Source of the DNA: an uncultured Sulfitobacter sp.
GTDB lineage: Bacteria; Pseudomonadota; Alphaproteobacteria; Rhodobacterales; Rhodobacteraceae
Direction: 5' to 3'
Assembly: GCA_937923365.1 (NCBI GenBank)
Contig: CALAIJ010000133.1
Span: 1-17,039 of the forward strand
Length of the DNA: 17,039 bases
In this document: piece by piece, positions 6,871 through 14,781 of the stretch
Numbering within the stretch: the first letter of the stretch is position 1
Layout of the letters: every line of letters starts with the position of its first letter
Position numbers and translations under genes: made by a program
The notes under the pieces: generated by a model
Told to the model about the DNA's origin: nothing
The model's input: the letters and a program-made list of their open reading frames with translations, nothing else
Databases searched by the model: none

Positions 6871-8571
6871 CTACTGCACCAGATAAGGTTTGCGTGTGGG
6901 TTTTGGGGCCACTTCAACACCACGCTCGGCGGGGAAGTCACCCATAAGATAGGGATGCATTCCCTGATTCTTGAGGTTCTGCAAGAATTGGCCAAAGCCG
7001 CTAAGATCAACCATCTTGGGCGCCTCGGACAGACGCCGCAATTTGGTACGCCCGATTTCGTCAAGGATGGCTTGCAACGGCTCCATCGGTGCTTCGATAA
7101 ACTCGGCCATGGTCCAGATGCGCACACGCGCCTTGGCATGGGGTGAGCGCAGAACATCCATATGATCCGCTTCGATCTTTTGCAGTTTGGCGGCCAGCGC
7201 CCGAATATCCTCAAAGTTGAGGTTGGACCGGAACAGGGGCACGGACCAGGCACCTGTGATGACGGATATCTGCGCATTGGGGTCTTTGGCGATCCGCCAT
7301 ACGATGTCCTGAGCGTCGTTTGGCCCGAACTGGAAGCACTGCCGTTCGCCACGGGTGTTCCAGATCAGATTGGCCAGAAACGCCTTGCTGTTGTGATCGC
7401 GCGCGGCGGCGGAATCGCTCAGCGCGCCATTGATGGCCGTCTGCCCGTCGGCAAACTCGACCCGGTCTGGGGCGAAAAGATGCCCATGCACCCGCGCGCC
7501 TGTCGCCTTGGCCAGCCACGGCTCGAAGTCATCAAAGAGTTCGGTAAACCCCTGAAACACCGAATAGGGAGCGGCACTGACACCGTTCTCCCAATCCTCA
7601 TTGGGAAAGCGGCTTTGCATGTAAAGGCCAGCGCGTCCCCGCGTCCGCCGTTCAACCGCCTTGGCAAAGATACGGTCAATCTTGCCCGGGTTCGGTTCTG
7701 TCCGTTTCATCGCACCTGCAATATCCGTCAGGAACGCATCATAAAGGCGGCTGGCATGAGGCCAGATCTTCCGTGCCACAAAGCAGTCGGACCGACGCAG
7801 CAACTGCAAGTGATCATCGTAAAAGATATGCGGCTTGCCCTGAAAATCGAACTTGGACAGGGTCAGCGACCGGCTTTCGATCTTGCTGGAATAGAGGCGC
7901 GCAAGGGTCTGGAAGTAGCTCTCGTCAGGGATCCAGACATGGCGGAAGAAACGGTCATAGGTCTTGCGCTCGGGATCTTGCAGAATGGCCGACAAAGTGC
8001 GCCGCGAGAGGCACCACCACTGCGACCCCATGTGCGGGACAATCCCGTTGGGCATCTTGCGTTTCAGGCGCAGTTTGCGCTGGATTTCCACAAACCGGTC
8101 GAACAGATAGCGATTGCGCTTCCACGAGACAGGGAACCGCAGGGTAAAGCGTTCTTCGTCCAGACCACCAACAGTCCAGGGGACATCCGCTGTCGTCGCA
8201 CTTTCGATAAAGTCGGTGGTGGGCCGCGCATGCAGATAGTCGATCAGTTCCTCGACAGGGCGCAGCGGCAAACAGGACCCGGACGCAAGATAGACGTGGC
8301 GCACATCGGGAAAGCTGGCCAGCATCATCTCGGACGCGGCCTGCGAGGCGGCGACAATGCCCCATGTGCCCCACTCGCACCGATAGCGTTTGCAAAACTG
8401 CACGTTGGCCAGATCAGCGACCGAGGCAACAAAGGCATCGTATTGACGCTTGGGCACCATCTTGTCCACATGCAGCACGACGGGGCATCCGGCGGCGGAC
8501 CAATGGCGGGCGACTTGCTCGGCGCGACCAAGAGCAGTGTGCACAAGCATGACGATACCGACGCTGCTCAT
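6871..8571 (-). CDS. GT14 (core-2/I-branching type) glycosyltransferase with long C-terminal extension (probably DUF5927)
   Basis: The N-terminal 270 or so residues match the branch family of beta-1,6-N-acetylglucosaminyl/xylosyl transferases (GT14). Supporting segments are the start GIVMLVHTALGRAEQVARH, 'VYLASGSCLPLRP' resembling the family's 'SGxDxPL' region, 'GSQWWCLSR', and 'WIPDESYFQTL', where the acidic pair DE is the probable catalytic site. GT14 enzymes are metal-independent, so the lack of a DxD motif is expected. About 290 further residues form a second region that I associate with DUF5927, a partner of GT14 in alphaproteobacteria. No transmembrane helix is seen, so it probably acts on the cytoplasmic face, unlike its Golgi relatives. 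Its ATG overlaps the upstream GT2 stop as ATGA. The transferred sugar cannot be read from sequence. Confidence 0.8.
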   Translation of the reverse strand: MSSVGIVMLVHTALGRAEQVARHWSAAGCPVVLHVDKMVPKRQYDAFVASVADLANVQFCKRYRCEWGTWGIVAASQAASEMMLASFPDVRHVYLASGSCLPLRPVEELIDYLHARPTTDFIESATTADVPWTVGGLDEERFTLRFPVSWKRNRYLFDRFVEIQRKLRLKRKMPNGIVPHMGSQWWCLSRRTLSAILQDPERKTYDRFFRHVWIPDESYFQTLARLYSSKIESRSLTLSKFDFQGKPHIFYDDHLQLLRRSDCFVARKIWPHASRLYDAFLTDIAGAMKRTEPNPGKIDRIFAKAVERRTRGRAGLYMQSRFPNEDWENGVSAAPYSVFQGFTELFDDFEPWLAKATGARVHGHLFAPDRVEFADGQTAINGALSDSAAARDHNSKAFLANLIWNTRGERQCFQFGPNDAQDIVWRIAKDPNAQISVITGAWSVPLFRSNLNFEDIRALAAKLQKIEADHMDVLRSPHAKARVRIWTMAEFIEAPMEPLQAILDEIGRTKLRRLSEAPKMVDLSGFGQFLQNLKNQGMHPYLMGDFPAERGVEVAPKPTRKPYLVQ

Positions 8572-9578
8572 GCCCAGTTTCCTTTGGACATCAGACCCAG
8601 AATCTCAAGCTGGCGCCAGTTGATATAGCGCTCTGACCACTTGCACCACAGTTGTGGGTCGTCCTTGATCTGCTCCGCATAGGCCTTGTATTCGACCGAC
8701 GCGGCATAGTGCTGCCCGCGCTCCAGCTCCTCTTTGGCTTTGGCGCTGAAGGTATCAAGGAACTTGGCATGCAACAGCACGCCGCTGGCTTTCTCCCCGC
8801 CCCATTCGTCGTAAACCTGGTTCAATCCGCGTGGCAGCAGCATATGCGTTGAACTGACATAGGCGTACTTTTTGTCCCATTTGACCAAAGGCACCTTGTT
8901 CAGCGCGGGCGCTTTTTCTGGTGCATCGGCAAAGAACACGCGGCTGCGCGGCCCGCCCTGAATCCACAGATTGGCAAACTTGTAGTTGCGCGAAATGGTG
9001 TAGTTGCCACTGTCAAACCAGCTGGCAATCTCCATGGGGTTCTGGCCGGCGCGATAGGGCTGCTCATCCAGCGGGCCCTTGGGATACATGTCCAGCAACA
9101 TGGCAGAGAACGACTTGATCGAGGACGCGTCTAGCCAGTCGGTCAGCGCACGCAAAGGCCGCGTATCGCAGAACGGGTAGACAAGGAACTCATCAGGGTC
9201 GACCGTCAGCGTCCAATGCCCGTGGGCATGCTTCATCTGTAGCCAGTTCAGCCAGTCAACACCAAACCGCGCGCGTTTGTAGCTGGCCTTTGTGGTCCAG
9301 ACGGAGACGTCCGGCTGGTCCATCAGGTAGGTCAGCGACCCATCGTCGCTGTCATTGTCCACGATAAAGAAATGGCCGACGCCCTGCTCGCGATAATACT
9401 CAAGGAAATAGGGCAACCTGATCCGCTCGTTCCGCAAGGTTGAGAAGCACAGGATATCGTCGGACTTGATCTGTCCCGTCCGGTTGGCAACAGATTTCAG
9501 CTCGCGGCGTTTACGAAACGCGCGAATACGCCAGCGTTTCCGCTGCAGCCGAAGCCGATATGATTGGACTAAACCCAA
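8568..9578 (-). CDS. Glycosyltransferase, GT2/GT92-like (Glyco_tranf_2_4 type)
   Basis: A 336-residue GT-A fold transferase. Motifs are LCFSTLRNERIRLPYFLEYY (nucleotide-binding start, about 43-62), 'FFIVDNDSDDGS' (70-81), and 'TVDPDEFLVYP' with the metal-binding D127-x-D129. A very basic N-terminal tail (residues 8-28) could bind membrane phospholipid or nucleic acid-like charge. The start must be non-ATG: an in-frame TAG sits at 9588-9590, and the first usable codon is the TTG at 9576-9578, with AGAGG 6 bp upstream. It lies 45 bp after the GT4 gene and overlaps the GT14 gene by 4 bp. Donor and acceptor are unknown. Confidence 0.84.
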   Translation of the reverse strand: MGLVQSYRLRLQRKRWRIRAFRKRRELKSVANRTGQIKSDDILCFSTLRNERIRLPYFLEYYREQGVGHFFIVDNDSDDGSLTYLMDQPDVSVWTTKASYKRARFGVDWLNWLQMKHAHGHWTLTVDPDEFLVYPFCDTRPLRALTDWLDASSIKSFSAMLLDMYPKGPLDEQPYRAGQNPMEIASWFDSGNYTISRNYKFANLWIQGGPRSRVFFADAPEKAPALNKVPLVKWDKKYAYVSSTHMLLPRGLNQVYDEWGGEKASGVLLHAKFLDTFSAKAKEELERGQHYAASVEYKAYAEQIKDDPQLWCKWSERYINWRQLEILGLMSKGNWA

Positions 9579-9623
9579 ACCCGTCCTCTACCTCTGGTAC
9601 AATCCCGCATTGTTTCTGCGCTA

Positions 9624-10820
9624 TCATCTTAACCTTAACACGGTCTTGAAGTGATCGTCCCAAGTAGGGGCTGAAAATTTCAATGATGCCTGCGCGATTT
9701 GCGGGTTTTGTACCCAACTCATTATGGTCGTGATCCATTGATAGCGGTCGTTGACGTCTGCGTAAACGGGTTTTTCGCCCAAGAACTCGTGCAACACCCG
9801 CAAATCGTTGCATAAAACACGCGTTTCCAGCATCAGCGCTTCCGCAGGAGGCAATCCGAACCCTTCGGCAAAGCTTGGGAACAGGCTGCCTGTCGCCCCT
9901 TGCACCAAGGCAGCAAGGGCCGCATCATTCAGGCCGGAAACCTCTTGAATAGGGCTATTTGCAGGTAGTTTGTCCAATCGGGCAAAGACCGCGTCGTTGT
10001 TCCAGCCCCGATTCCCGCAGATCAGCAGGGGGGGCGCATCCGCGCCCAGCGCGTCCCAGATATCCAGCAGAAAGGCATGGTTCTTGCGCGGCTCGATGGT
10101 GCTGACGGTCACGAAGTACGGCCCCTTTGGCGGCAGACCTTCGGGCAGTTGGGAGGCATCCGGCACAGGCGGCATTGTTCCCAAATGGGCAACAATCGCC
10201 TCTGGCACATGGCCCCAGCCCTGCAAGATCGCCTCTGTCCGGGTCTTGGTGTCCGCAGAGTTGTAAATCATCCTGTCCGCGTATTGTCCGGCCAGTTTCA
10301 CCTTCTTGCGAAAGGGCTCAACCGTGCCAGGGCGCTGATACTGCGGATACTCCAGCGGGATCACGTCATGGATCATCACATGCAGTTTGCCAACCTTCTT
10401 GACGCCACGCAGCATCCGATCTGTCAGGTTGGAGTGCCCGACATTGTAATAGTCGACACCTGCCGCGAAATGGTCCGCCAACATCTGCGGCAAACGCCCG
10501 CGCCGTGCCCGTGCGATGGCGCTGCGCCGCAGATCGCTTTCGGCGCGTTTCGCGGTGTCGCTGCGCCCCCGCACCAGTCGTGACAGCAACGCGGGCTTGC
10601 CCCACGGGGCCGCACCATCCAGTTGCTTGGCAAACTGCGCCAGCCCGGCGCGGTCCAACAGCAGATAACCCAACGGCGTGCGGGCTATCCCGTAGACAGG
10701 CACATCATCGACCAGAAAACGTGTGAGATAGGCATGCTCGACCCGATCAACCCCTGTGGCAACCCGCCCCGCCCTGCGCAGGCTGCGGGTCAGGTCCAGA
10801 AGGCGTGGCTTAGCCATCAT
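9624..10820 (-). CDS. Glycosyltransferase family 4
   Basis: A 398-residue GT-B fold retaining transferase. The N-terminal acceptor domain starts LLDLTRSLRRAGRVATGVDR, a form common in Rhodobacteraceae cell-surface clusters. The C-terminal donor domain has 'FVTVSTIEPRKNHAFLLD' (the family's G/S-x-xxPRKN segment) and 'PSFAEGFGLPPAEAL', the E-x7-E motif that binds the donor nucleotide sugar. Start codons ATGATG at 10815-10820 overlap the galE stop (TAA 10810-10812), so translation is probably coupled; a longer form from 10850 would lie inside galE and is not favoured. No hydrophobic membrane segment is evident. A GDP-Man or UDP-hexose donor would be usual, but the substrate is not determinable here. 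Confidence 0.88.
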   Translation of the reverse strand: MMAKPRLLDLTRSLRRAGRVATGVDRVEHAYLTRFLVDDVPVYGIARTPLGYLLLDRAGLAQFAKQLDGAAPWGKPALLSRLVRGRSDTAKRAESDLRRSAIARARRGRLPQMLADHFAAGVDYYNVGHSNLTDRMLRGVKKVGKLHVMIHDVIPLEYPQYQRPGTVEPFRKKVKLAGQYADRMIYNSADTKTRTEAILQGWGHVPEAIVAHLGTMPPVPDASQLPEGLPPKGPYFVTVSTIEPRKNHAFLLDIWDALGADAPPLLICGNRGWNNDAVFARLDKLPANSPIQEVSGLNDAALAALVQGATGSLFPSFAEGFGLPPAEALMLETRVLCNDLRVLHEFLGEKPVYADVNDRYQWITTIMSWVQNPQIAQASLKFSAPTWDDHFKTVLRLR

Positions 10821-11793
10821 AGTGGCCGGACTGATGCCAGCGCCACGCATCGGTGATCATCTGCTTGAGCGTGGAGCGTGTGGGTTTCCACCCCAGCTCT
10901 GCCTCGGCGCGGGTCGATCCTGACACCAGCTTGGTGCAGTCGCCTGCACGGCGCGGTCCTTCGGTAAAGGGTACCTCGCGGTTGGTAACCTCGCGGCTGT
11001 GGTCGATGACCTCGCGCACAGAAAAACCCGACCCGGTGCCCAGATTGAACACGCGGCTTTCCTTGCCATGCGCAAGCCAATCGAGACCCAGCACATGGGC
11101 GTCCACCAGATCGCAGACGTGCACGTAGTCGCGGATGCAGGTGCCGTCTGGCGTGTCGTAATCCGTGCCAAAAATCGTGAGCGCATCGCGCTTGCCGTCA
11201 ATCGCGTCCAGCATCAGCGGGATCAGATGTGTCTCTGGCTGGTGGAACTCTCCGACTTCTGCGTCGGGGTCGGCGCCTGCAACATTGAAGTAGCGAAAGA
11301 TCACATGCCGCAAGCCGTCCGACGCCTCGAAATCGCGCAGGATATCTTCGATGGCGCGTTTGGAAGCGCCATAGGCGTTGATGGGATATTGCGCTGAATT
11401 CTCGTCCAGCACGACATTGTCCTGATCGCCGTAAGTGGCGCAGGTGGAGGAGAAGACGAAGTTCTTGCACCCGGCCGCAACCGCCGCTTCGATCAGGTTC
11501 AATGATCCCGCGACATTGTTGCGCCAGTATTTTCCGGGGTGCGACATGCTTTCCCCGACCTGGCTAAGGGCCGCAAAATGCATGACGGCGTCGGGCTGAA
11601 ATTCGGCAAAGACTTCGTCCAGCCGCGCGCGGTCCAACAGATCGCCTTGGGCGAAGGGCCCGAATTTAACGGCGTCACGCCAGCCGGTTTCAAGGTTGTC
11701 GAACGTGACCGGTGTATGACCTGCTTCGGCCAACGCTTTGCACGCGTGGCTCCCGATGTAGCCCGCCCCACCTGTGACCAGAATTGTGCTCAT
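10810..11793 (-). CDS. galE: UDP-glucose 4-epimerase
   Basis: NAD-dependent short-chain dehydrogenase/reductase that interconverts UDP-Glc and UDP-Gal, feeding galactose to glycan assembly. The Rossmann start is ILVTGGAGYIGSH (residues 4-16), the substrate Ser/Thr segment is VFSSTCATYG, and the catalytic Y-x3-K lies in 'NAYGASKRAIE' near residue 145. The family sequences 'RYFNVAGADPDAEVGE' and 'DGTCIRDYVHVCDLVDAH' are clear. Length (327) is normal. It lies 6 bp after galU and overlaps the GT4 start, so precursor supply and chain assembly are co-transcribed. Some GalE proteins also act on UDP-GlcNAc; I cannot separate these from sequence alone. Confidence 0.95.
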   Translation of the reverse strand: MSTILVTGGAGYIGSHACKALAEAGHTPVTFDNLETGWRDAVKFGPFAQGDLLDRARLDEVFAEFQPDAVMHFAALSQVGESMSHPGKYWRNNVAGSLNLIEAAVAAGCKNFVFSSTCATYGDQDNVVLDENSAQYPINAYGASKRAIEDILRDFEASDGLRHVIFRYFNVAGADPDAEVGEFHQPETHLIPLMLDAIDGKRDALTIFGTDYDTPDGTCIRDYVHVCDLVDAHVLGLDWLAHGKESRVFNLGTGSGFSVREVIDHSREVTNREVPFTEGPRRAGDCTKLVSGSTRAEAELGWKPTRSTLKQMITDAWRWHQSGHYDG

Positions 11794-11799
11794 GGGTGT

Positions 11800-12693
11800 C
11801 TACTCGGCCGCTTTGTCAACCTGCATCACGCTTTGCAGATAGGCTTGCAGATCGTCGCGCAGATCATCCCGCGCCAGACCAAAGGCAACGGTCGCCTGCA
11901 GGAAACCGGACTTGGAGCCGCAGTCGAAACGCTGGCCGCGGAAGCGGTAGCCGTAGACGTTGTTCTCTTGCTCGATGTCGCGGGCGATGGCGTCGGTCAG
12001 TTGCACCTCGCCGCCTGCACCGGACTTGATCTGGTTAAGGTTGCGCAGCACCGATGGCTCAAGAATATAGCGGCCAATGACGGCAAGGTTGGAGGGCGCG
12101 TCCTCGGTCTTGGGCTTTTCGACCATGCCGCGCACCTTGACCAACTGGCCCATGTCCTCTGCCACGTCGAGCATACCGTAGGATGACGCATGCTGCGGCT
12201 CCACCTCCATTGCGGCAACCATGTTGCCCCCGGTTTCAGCATAGGCCTCGACCATCTGTTTGAGGCATGACGTCTCGCCCGCGATCACGTCGTCGGGCAG
12301 CATCACGGCAAAGGGTTCATTAGCGATCAGGCGGCGCGCGCACCAGACGGCGTGGCCCAGACCCAGCGCCTTGTGCTGGCGGATGTAGGCGATGGCACCG
12401 CTGTCCATGTTGGTGCTTTGCAGGGTCTCAAGCAGCTCGTCCTTGCCCTTTTTGCGCAGTTCCTGTTCCAACTGCGGGGCGTGGTCAAAGTAGTCCTCAA
12501 GCGCGCCTTTGCCGCGCGAGGTGACAAAGATGAATTCCTTGATGCCCGCCTCACGGGCCTCATCAATGGCGTATTGCACCAATGGGCGATCAACGAGGGT
12601 CATGATCTCCTTCGGCACAGACTTGGTCGCCGGCAAAAACCGCGTCCCCATCCCGGCAACCGGAAAAATCGCCTTTGTAACCTTCTTCTTCAT
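11800..12693 (-). CDS. galU: UTP-glucose-1-phosphate uridylyltransferase
   Basis: Makes UDP-glucose from Glc-1-P and UTP, the donor for glucosyl transfer and the substrate of GalE. The nucleotidyltransferase loop is KAIFPVAGMGTRFLPATKSV, followed by 'PKEIMTLVDRPLVQYAIDEA', 'FAVMLPDDVI', 'VEKPKTEDAPSNLAVIGRYIL' and a C-terminal 'GYRFRGQRFDCGSKSGFLQA', all diagnostic of bacterial GalU. The start is set at the ATG at 12693 (MKKKVTK), with GAGG 7 bp upstream; an in-frame GTG at 12708 would add five residues without a better site. The 297-residue length is typical. The 61-bp gap to the upstream GT2 gene is the largest in the unit and could hold an internal promoter, but I see none that is convincing. 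Confidence 0.96.
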   Translation of the reverse strand: MKKKVTKAIFPVAGMGTRFLPATKSVPKEIMTLVDRPLVQYAIDEAREAGIKEFIFVTSRGKGALEDYFDHAPQLEQELRKKGKDELLETLQSTNMDSGAIAYIRQHKALGLGHAVWCARRLIANEPFAVMLPDDVIAGETSCLKQMVEAYAETGGNMVAAMEVEPQHASSYGMLDVAEDMGQLVKVRGMVEKPKTEDAPSNLAVIGRYILEPSVLRNLNQIKSGAGGEVQLTDAIARDIEQENNVYGYRFRGQRFDCGSKSGFLQATVAFGLARDDLRDDLQAYLQSVMQVDKAAE

Positions 12694-12754
12694 GACTACC
12701 TCGTACACATTCTTGAGTTATTACTTCGCTAACGAAGCGAATATTGGATTAGTT

Positions 12755-13984
12755 TCAACGCAACCCACGCTGCAAAGCAACACGGGCACGTTCTTTTTTG
12801 ACCCTGCGCGCCCACGTAGTAGCGCGAAAATAGGGCTGATTTCTGACACTCTTACCAAAAAAGCCGCCGCGTTGCACCCATACACCATCAGCACCAAACG
12901 ACAACTGGTGGTAGATAGCTGTACGTGAAAAATTGAACACGGTGACAATCTCTCCGTTTTTCACCCTATCGGCGGCGATTTGTCGGGCTTTTCCAGCCCT
13001 CAGCGGGCGGGTTGCGATCACGTCACTGCTGCGCACACTAACGGGGAAGGGTTTGAATGCCTCTGCCGGATGCGCGGGCAGGCCGCCAGTTGCCAGTGCA
13101 CGGGTTTTCCCGTCGTCAAAGCCCGCGTCCAGCCGCCGCATCAACCGCCGCACATCGCGCGGCTCCAACCCGCCTTGCACCATGTGGCGCACAAGCCGCT
13201 GTCGTTGTTCGGCGCGCAGGCGTTTCCATTGCGCGGGGCGCTCTGCTTCTGGCAGGTGCTTGCGCTGAAACACGGCCCAGCTTGCCCCGATGTCGAACAG
13301 ATCACGCGGCACGCGATGAGAACTGCGCGTGGCATTGGCAGCAAAGCCGTGATGCACTTCGGCCAGAGGCACAATCGCAGTGGCATGGCCTGCGCGCGCC
13401 AGACGCATATTCAAATCGGTCTCGTCCAGAAAGTAATGGAACGCCGGATCAAAGCCGCCCAGTTGCACCAGCACATCGCGCCGGAACGCCATGTTGGTCC
13501 CTTCGGTCTTGATGGCGCGGCCTTTGGGCGGGGTCAGAACGCTGGGCTGTTTGCTATCCACCTCCAAAGGCGCTGGTTCACCGCCTGCGTCCAGACTGCG
13601 CGCCTTCCACTGGAAAGAGATACCGTTGCGCCCGCGCACAAACCCGCCCATCGCCGCCACATCCCGCTGCGCGGCAGGGGCGGTCAGATAGCGCAGCCAT
13701 TGCGGTTCTGGCACGGCGTCGTCATCGATAAAGGCCACGACCTCTCCGGCTGCACGCGTGATCCCGATGTTCCGCGCGCACGAGATGTTGGCCTCGTCGA
13801 ATGTTTCCAGCTTGAGGGTCTCTGCGAAAGGCATGGTGCGGGCCGCGGCAATCCCTTCGGGGTCAGCCACAACCACCACTTCGAAAGCGCCGTATTGCAG
13901 TTGGGAAATCCCCAACAGGCACCGTGTCAGCGCGCCAGCACGCCCACGACTGACGACGACAATGCTGACGGGCAGATCGCTCAT
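12755..13984 (-). CDS. Glycosyltransferase family 2 with C-terminal extension
   Basis: GT-A inverting transferase of 409 residues. Motifs are VSIVVVSRGRAGALTRCL (6-23), 'DEANISCARNIGI' (63-75), the metal/nucleotide 'FIDDDAVPEPQWL' with DDD at 87-89, and 'FLDETDLNMRLARAG' near 190-205, which supplies the catalytic-base ED-type pair (ET-D here). Beyond about residue 230 is a basic helical linker and then a C-terminal part of about 100 residues ('VTVFNFSRTAIYHQLSFGADG', 'GGFFGKSVRNQPYFRATTW') not belonging to the GT2 core. I recall similar tails in other Rhodobacteraceae GT2 proteins but know no function. The start overlaps the kdsB-like stop as ATGA. The substrate is unknown. Confidence 0.87.
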   Translation of the reverse strand: MSDLPVSIVVVSRGRAGALTRCLLGISQLQYGAFEVVVVADPEGIAAARTMPFAETLKLETFDEANISCARNIGITRAAGEVVAFIDDDAVPEPQWLRYLTAPAAQRDVAAMGGFVRGRNGISFQWKARSLDAGGEPAPLEVDSKQPSVLTPPKGRAIKTEGTNMAFRRDVLVQLGGFDPAFHYFLDETDLNMRLARAGHATAIVPLAEVHHGFAANATRSSHRVPRDLFDIGASWAVFQRKHLPEAERPAQWKRLRAEQRQRLVRHMVQGGLEPRDVRRLMRRLDAGFDDGKTRALATGGLPAHPAEAFKPFPVSVRSSDVIATRPLRAGKARQIAADRVKNGEIVTVFNFSRTAIYHQLSFGADGVWVQRGGFFGKSVRNQPYFRATTWARRVKKERARVALQRGLR

Positions 13985-14781
13985 TCAACGCCCATTTGTG
14001 CCATCATGGATTCGATGCGTGGCACATCTTCGGGGTTGTTCAATTCCCAGAATGCGCGGCCTTTGGCTTCGACTTCGACACAAAGGACGGCGCGGCCGTT
14101 TTCCATAAAGCGCAACTGCTCCAGCCCTTCGAGGGTCTCAAGCGGACCGGTGGGCCACGACGGGTAGGCCGCCAGCGCATCGGGGCGGTAGGCATAAACG
14201 CCGACGTGGTGGAACACGGGCGTCATATCAGTCTCTAAATAGGGCTTTGACGTGAACGGGATCACCTCTTTGGAGAAATACATCGCCGTGTTGTCTGTCG
14301 CAAAAACTGCCGTTGTGCCGCCAACGCGTCCGGCCTTGCGATCCGCCAGCAGGGAATTCAGCGTCTCCCCATCGCAGCGCAAAACGGGTGTTGCGATCTC
14401 GGCCTTGGGGGCGCCTTTCAGACCCTGTACAAGGTCCTCGATGAACCAATGCGGCGTCAGAGGCGCGTCGCCTTGCAGGTTGACCACGATGTCATAGCCG
14501 CTGCCCAGCGCGGTATGCGCCTCGGCGCAGCGCTCTGTTCCGTTGGCGCAATCCTCAGACGTCATGACCACCTCGGCACCGAATGCCTCTGCCGCGTCCT
14601 TGATGCGGGTGTCGTCGGTAGCAACGACAACGCGGTCGACGCCCTGCACCTCCATCGCGGCGCGCCATGACCGCTCGATCAGACTGCGTGACTGGCCCGA
14701 GGCACCCTTAAGGGGGGCCAGGGGTTTGCCAGGATAACGGGTGGAGGCATAGCGCGTGGGGATGGCGATCAGGACCGACAT
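13981..14781 (-). CDS. kdsB: 3-deoxy-manno-octulosonate cytidylyltransferase family protein (KdsB-like)
   Basis: By family, activates Kdo with CTP to CMP-Kdo for transfer to lipid A or a capsule linker. The 266 residues show the nucleotidyltransferase start IPTRYASTRYPGKPL, 'NGTERCAE' (80-87), 'VVNLQGDAPL' (D105), 'AMYFSKEVIPF', 'HHVGVYAYRPDAL' and 'PLETLEGLEQLRF', all aligning with E. coli KdsB. Two departures stand out. QGDEP is QGDAP, and near the C-terminus the family's DTPED is NNPED (N248), where E. coli has the Mg-binding Asp. It is also about 18 residues longer than E. coli KdsB. It could be a conserved roseobacter variant or act on a Kdo-like acid. It overlaps both neighbours (cysQ and GT2). 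Confidence 0.84.
   Translation of the reverse strand: MSVLIAIPTRYASTRYPGKPLAPLKGASGQSRSLIERSWRAAMEVQGVDRVVVATDDTRIKDAAEAFGAEVVMTSEDCANGTERCAEAHTALGSGYDIVVNLQGDAPLTPHWFIEDLVQGLKGAPKAEIATPVLRCDGETLNSLLADRKAGRVGGTTAVFATDNTAMYFSKEVIPFTSKPYLETDMTPVFHHVGVYAYRPDALAAYPSWPTGPLETLEGLEQLRFMENGRAVLCVEVEAKGRAFWELNNPEDVPRIESMMAQMGVE

Noticed and set aside
7162..8628. 488-codon open frame on the plus strand, nearly continuous with others at 5479-6231 and 6247-7146
   Set aside because: Fully antisense to the well-supported GT14 and sulfotransferase genes. The translation has no recognisable domain, and long antisense frames are common in GC-rich coding DNA. It has no plausible ribosome-binding site.
12725..12741. 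TTCGCT-N5-AGCGAA inverted repeat between GT2 and galU
   Set aside because: AT-containing 6-bp stem without a T-run on either strand; not a terminator, and no other evidence of function.
12980..14167. 395-codon plus-strand open frame
   Set aside because: Antisense to the GT2 and kdsB-like genes, both with clear motifs. The composition is shadow-like (rich in His, Arg, Gln and Ala) with no domain.
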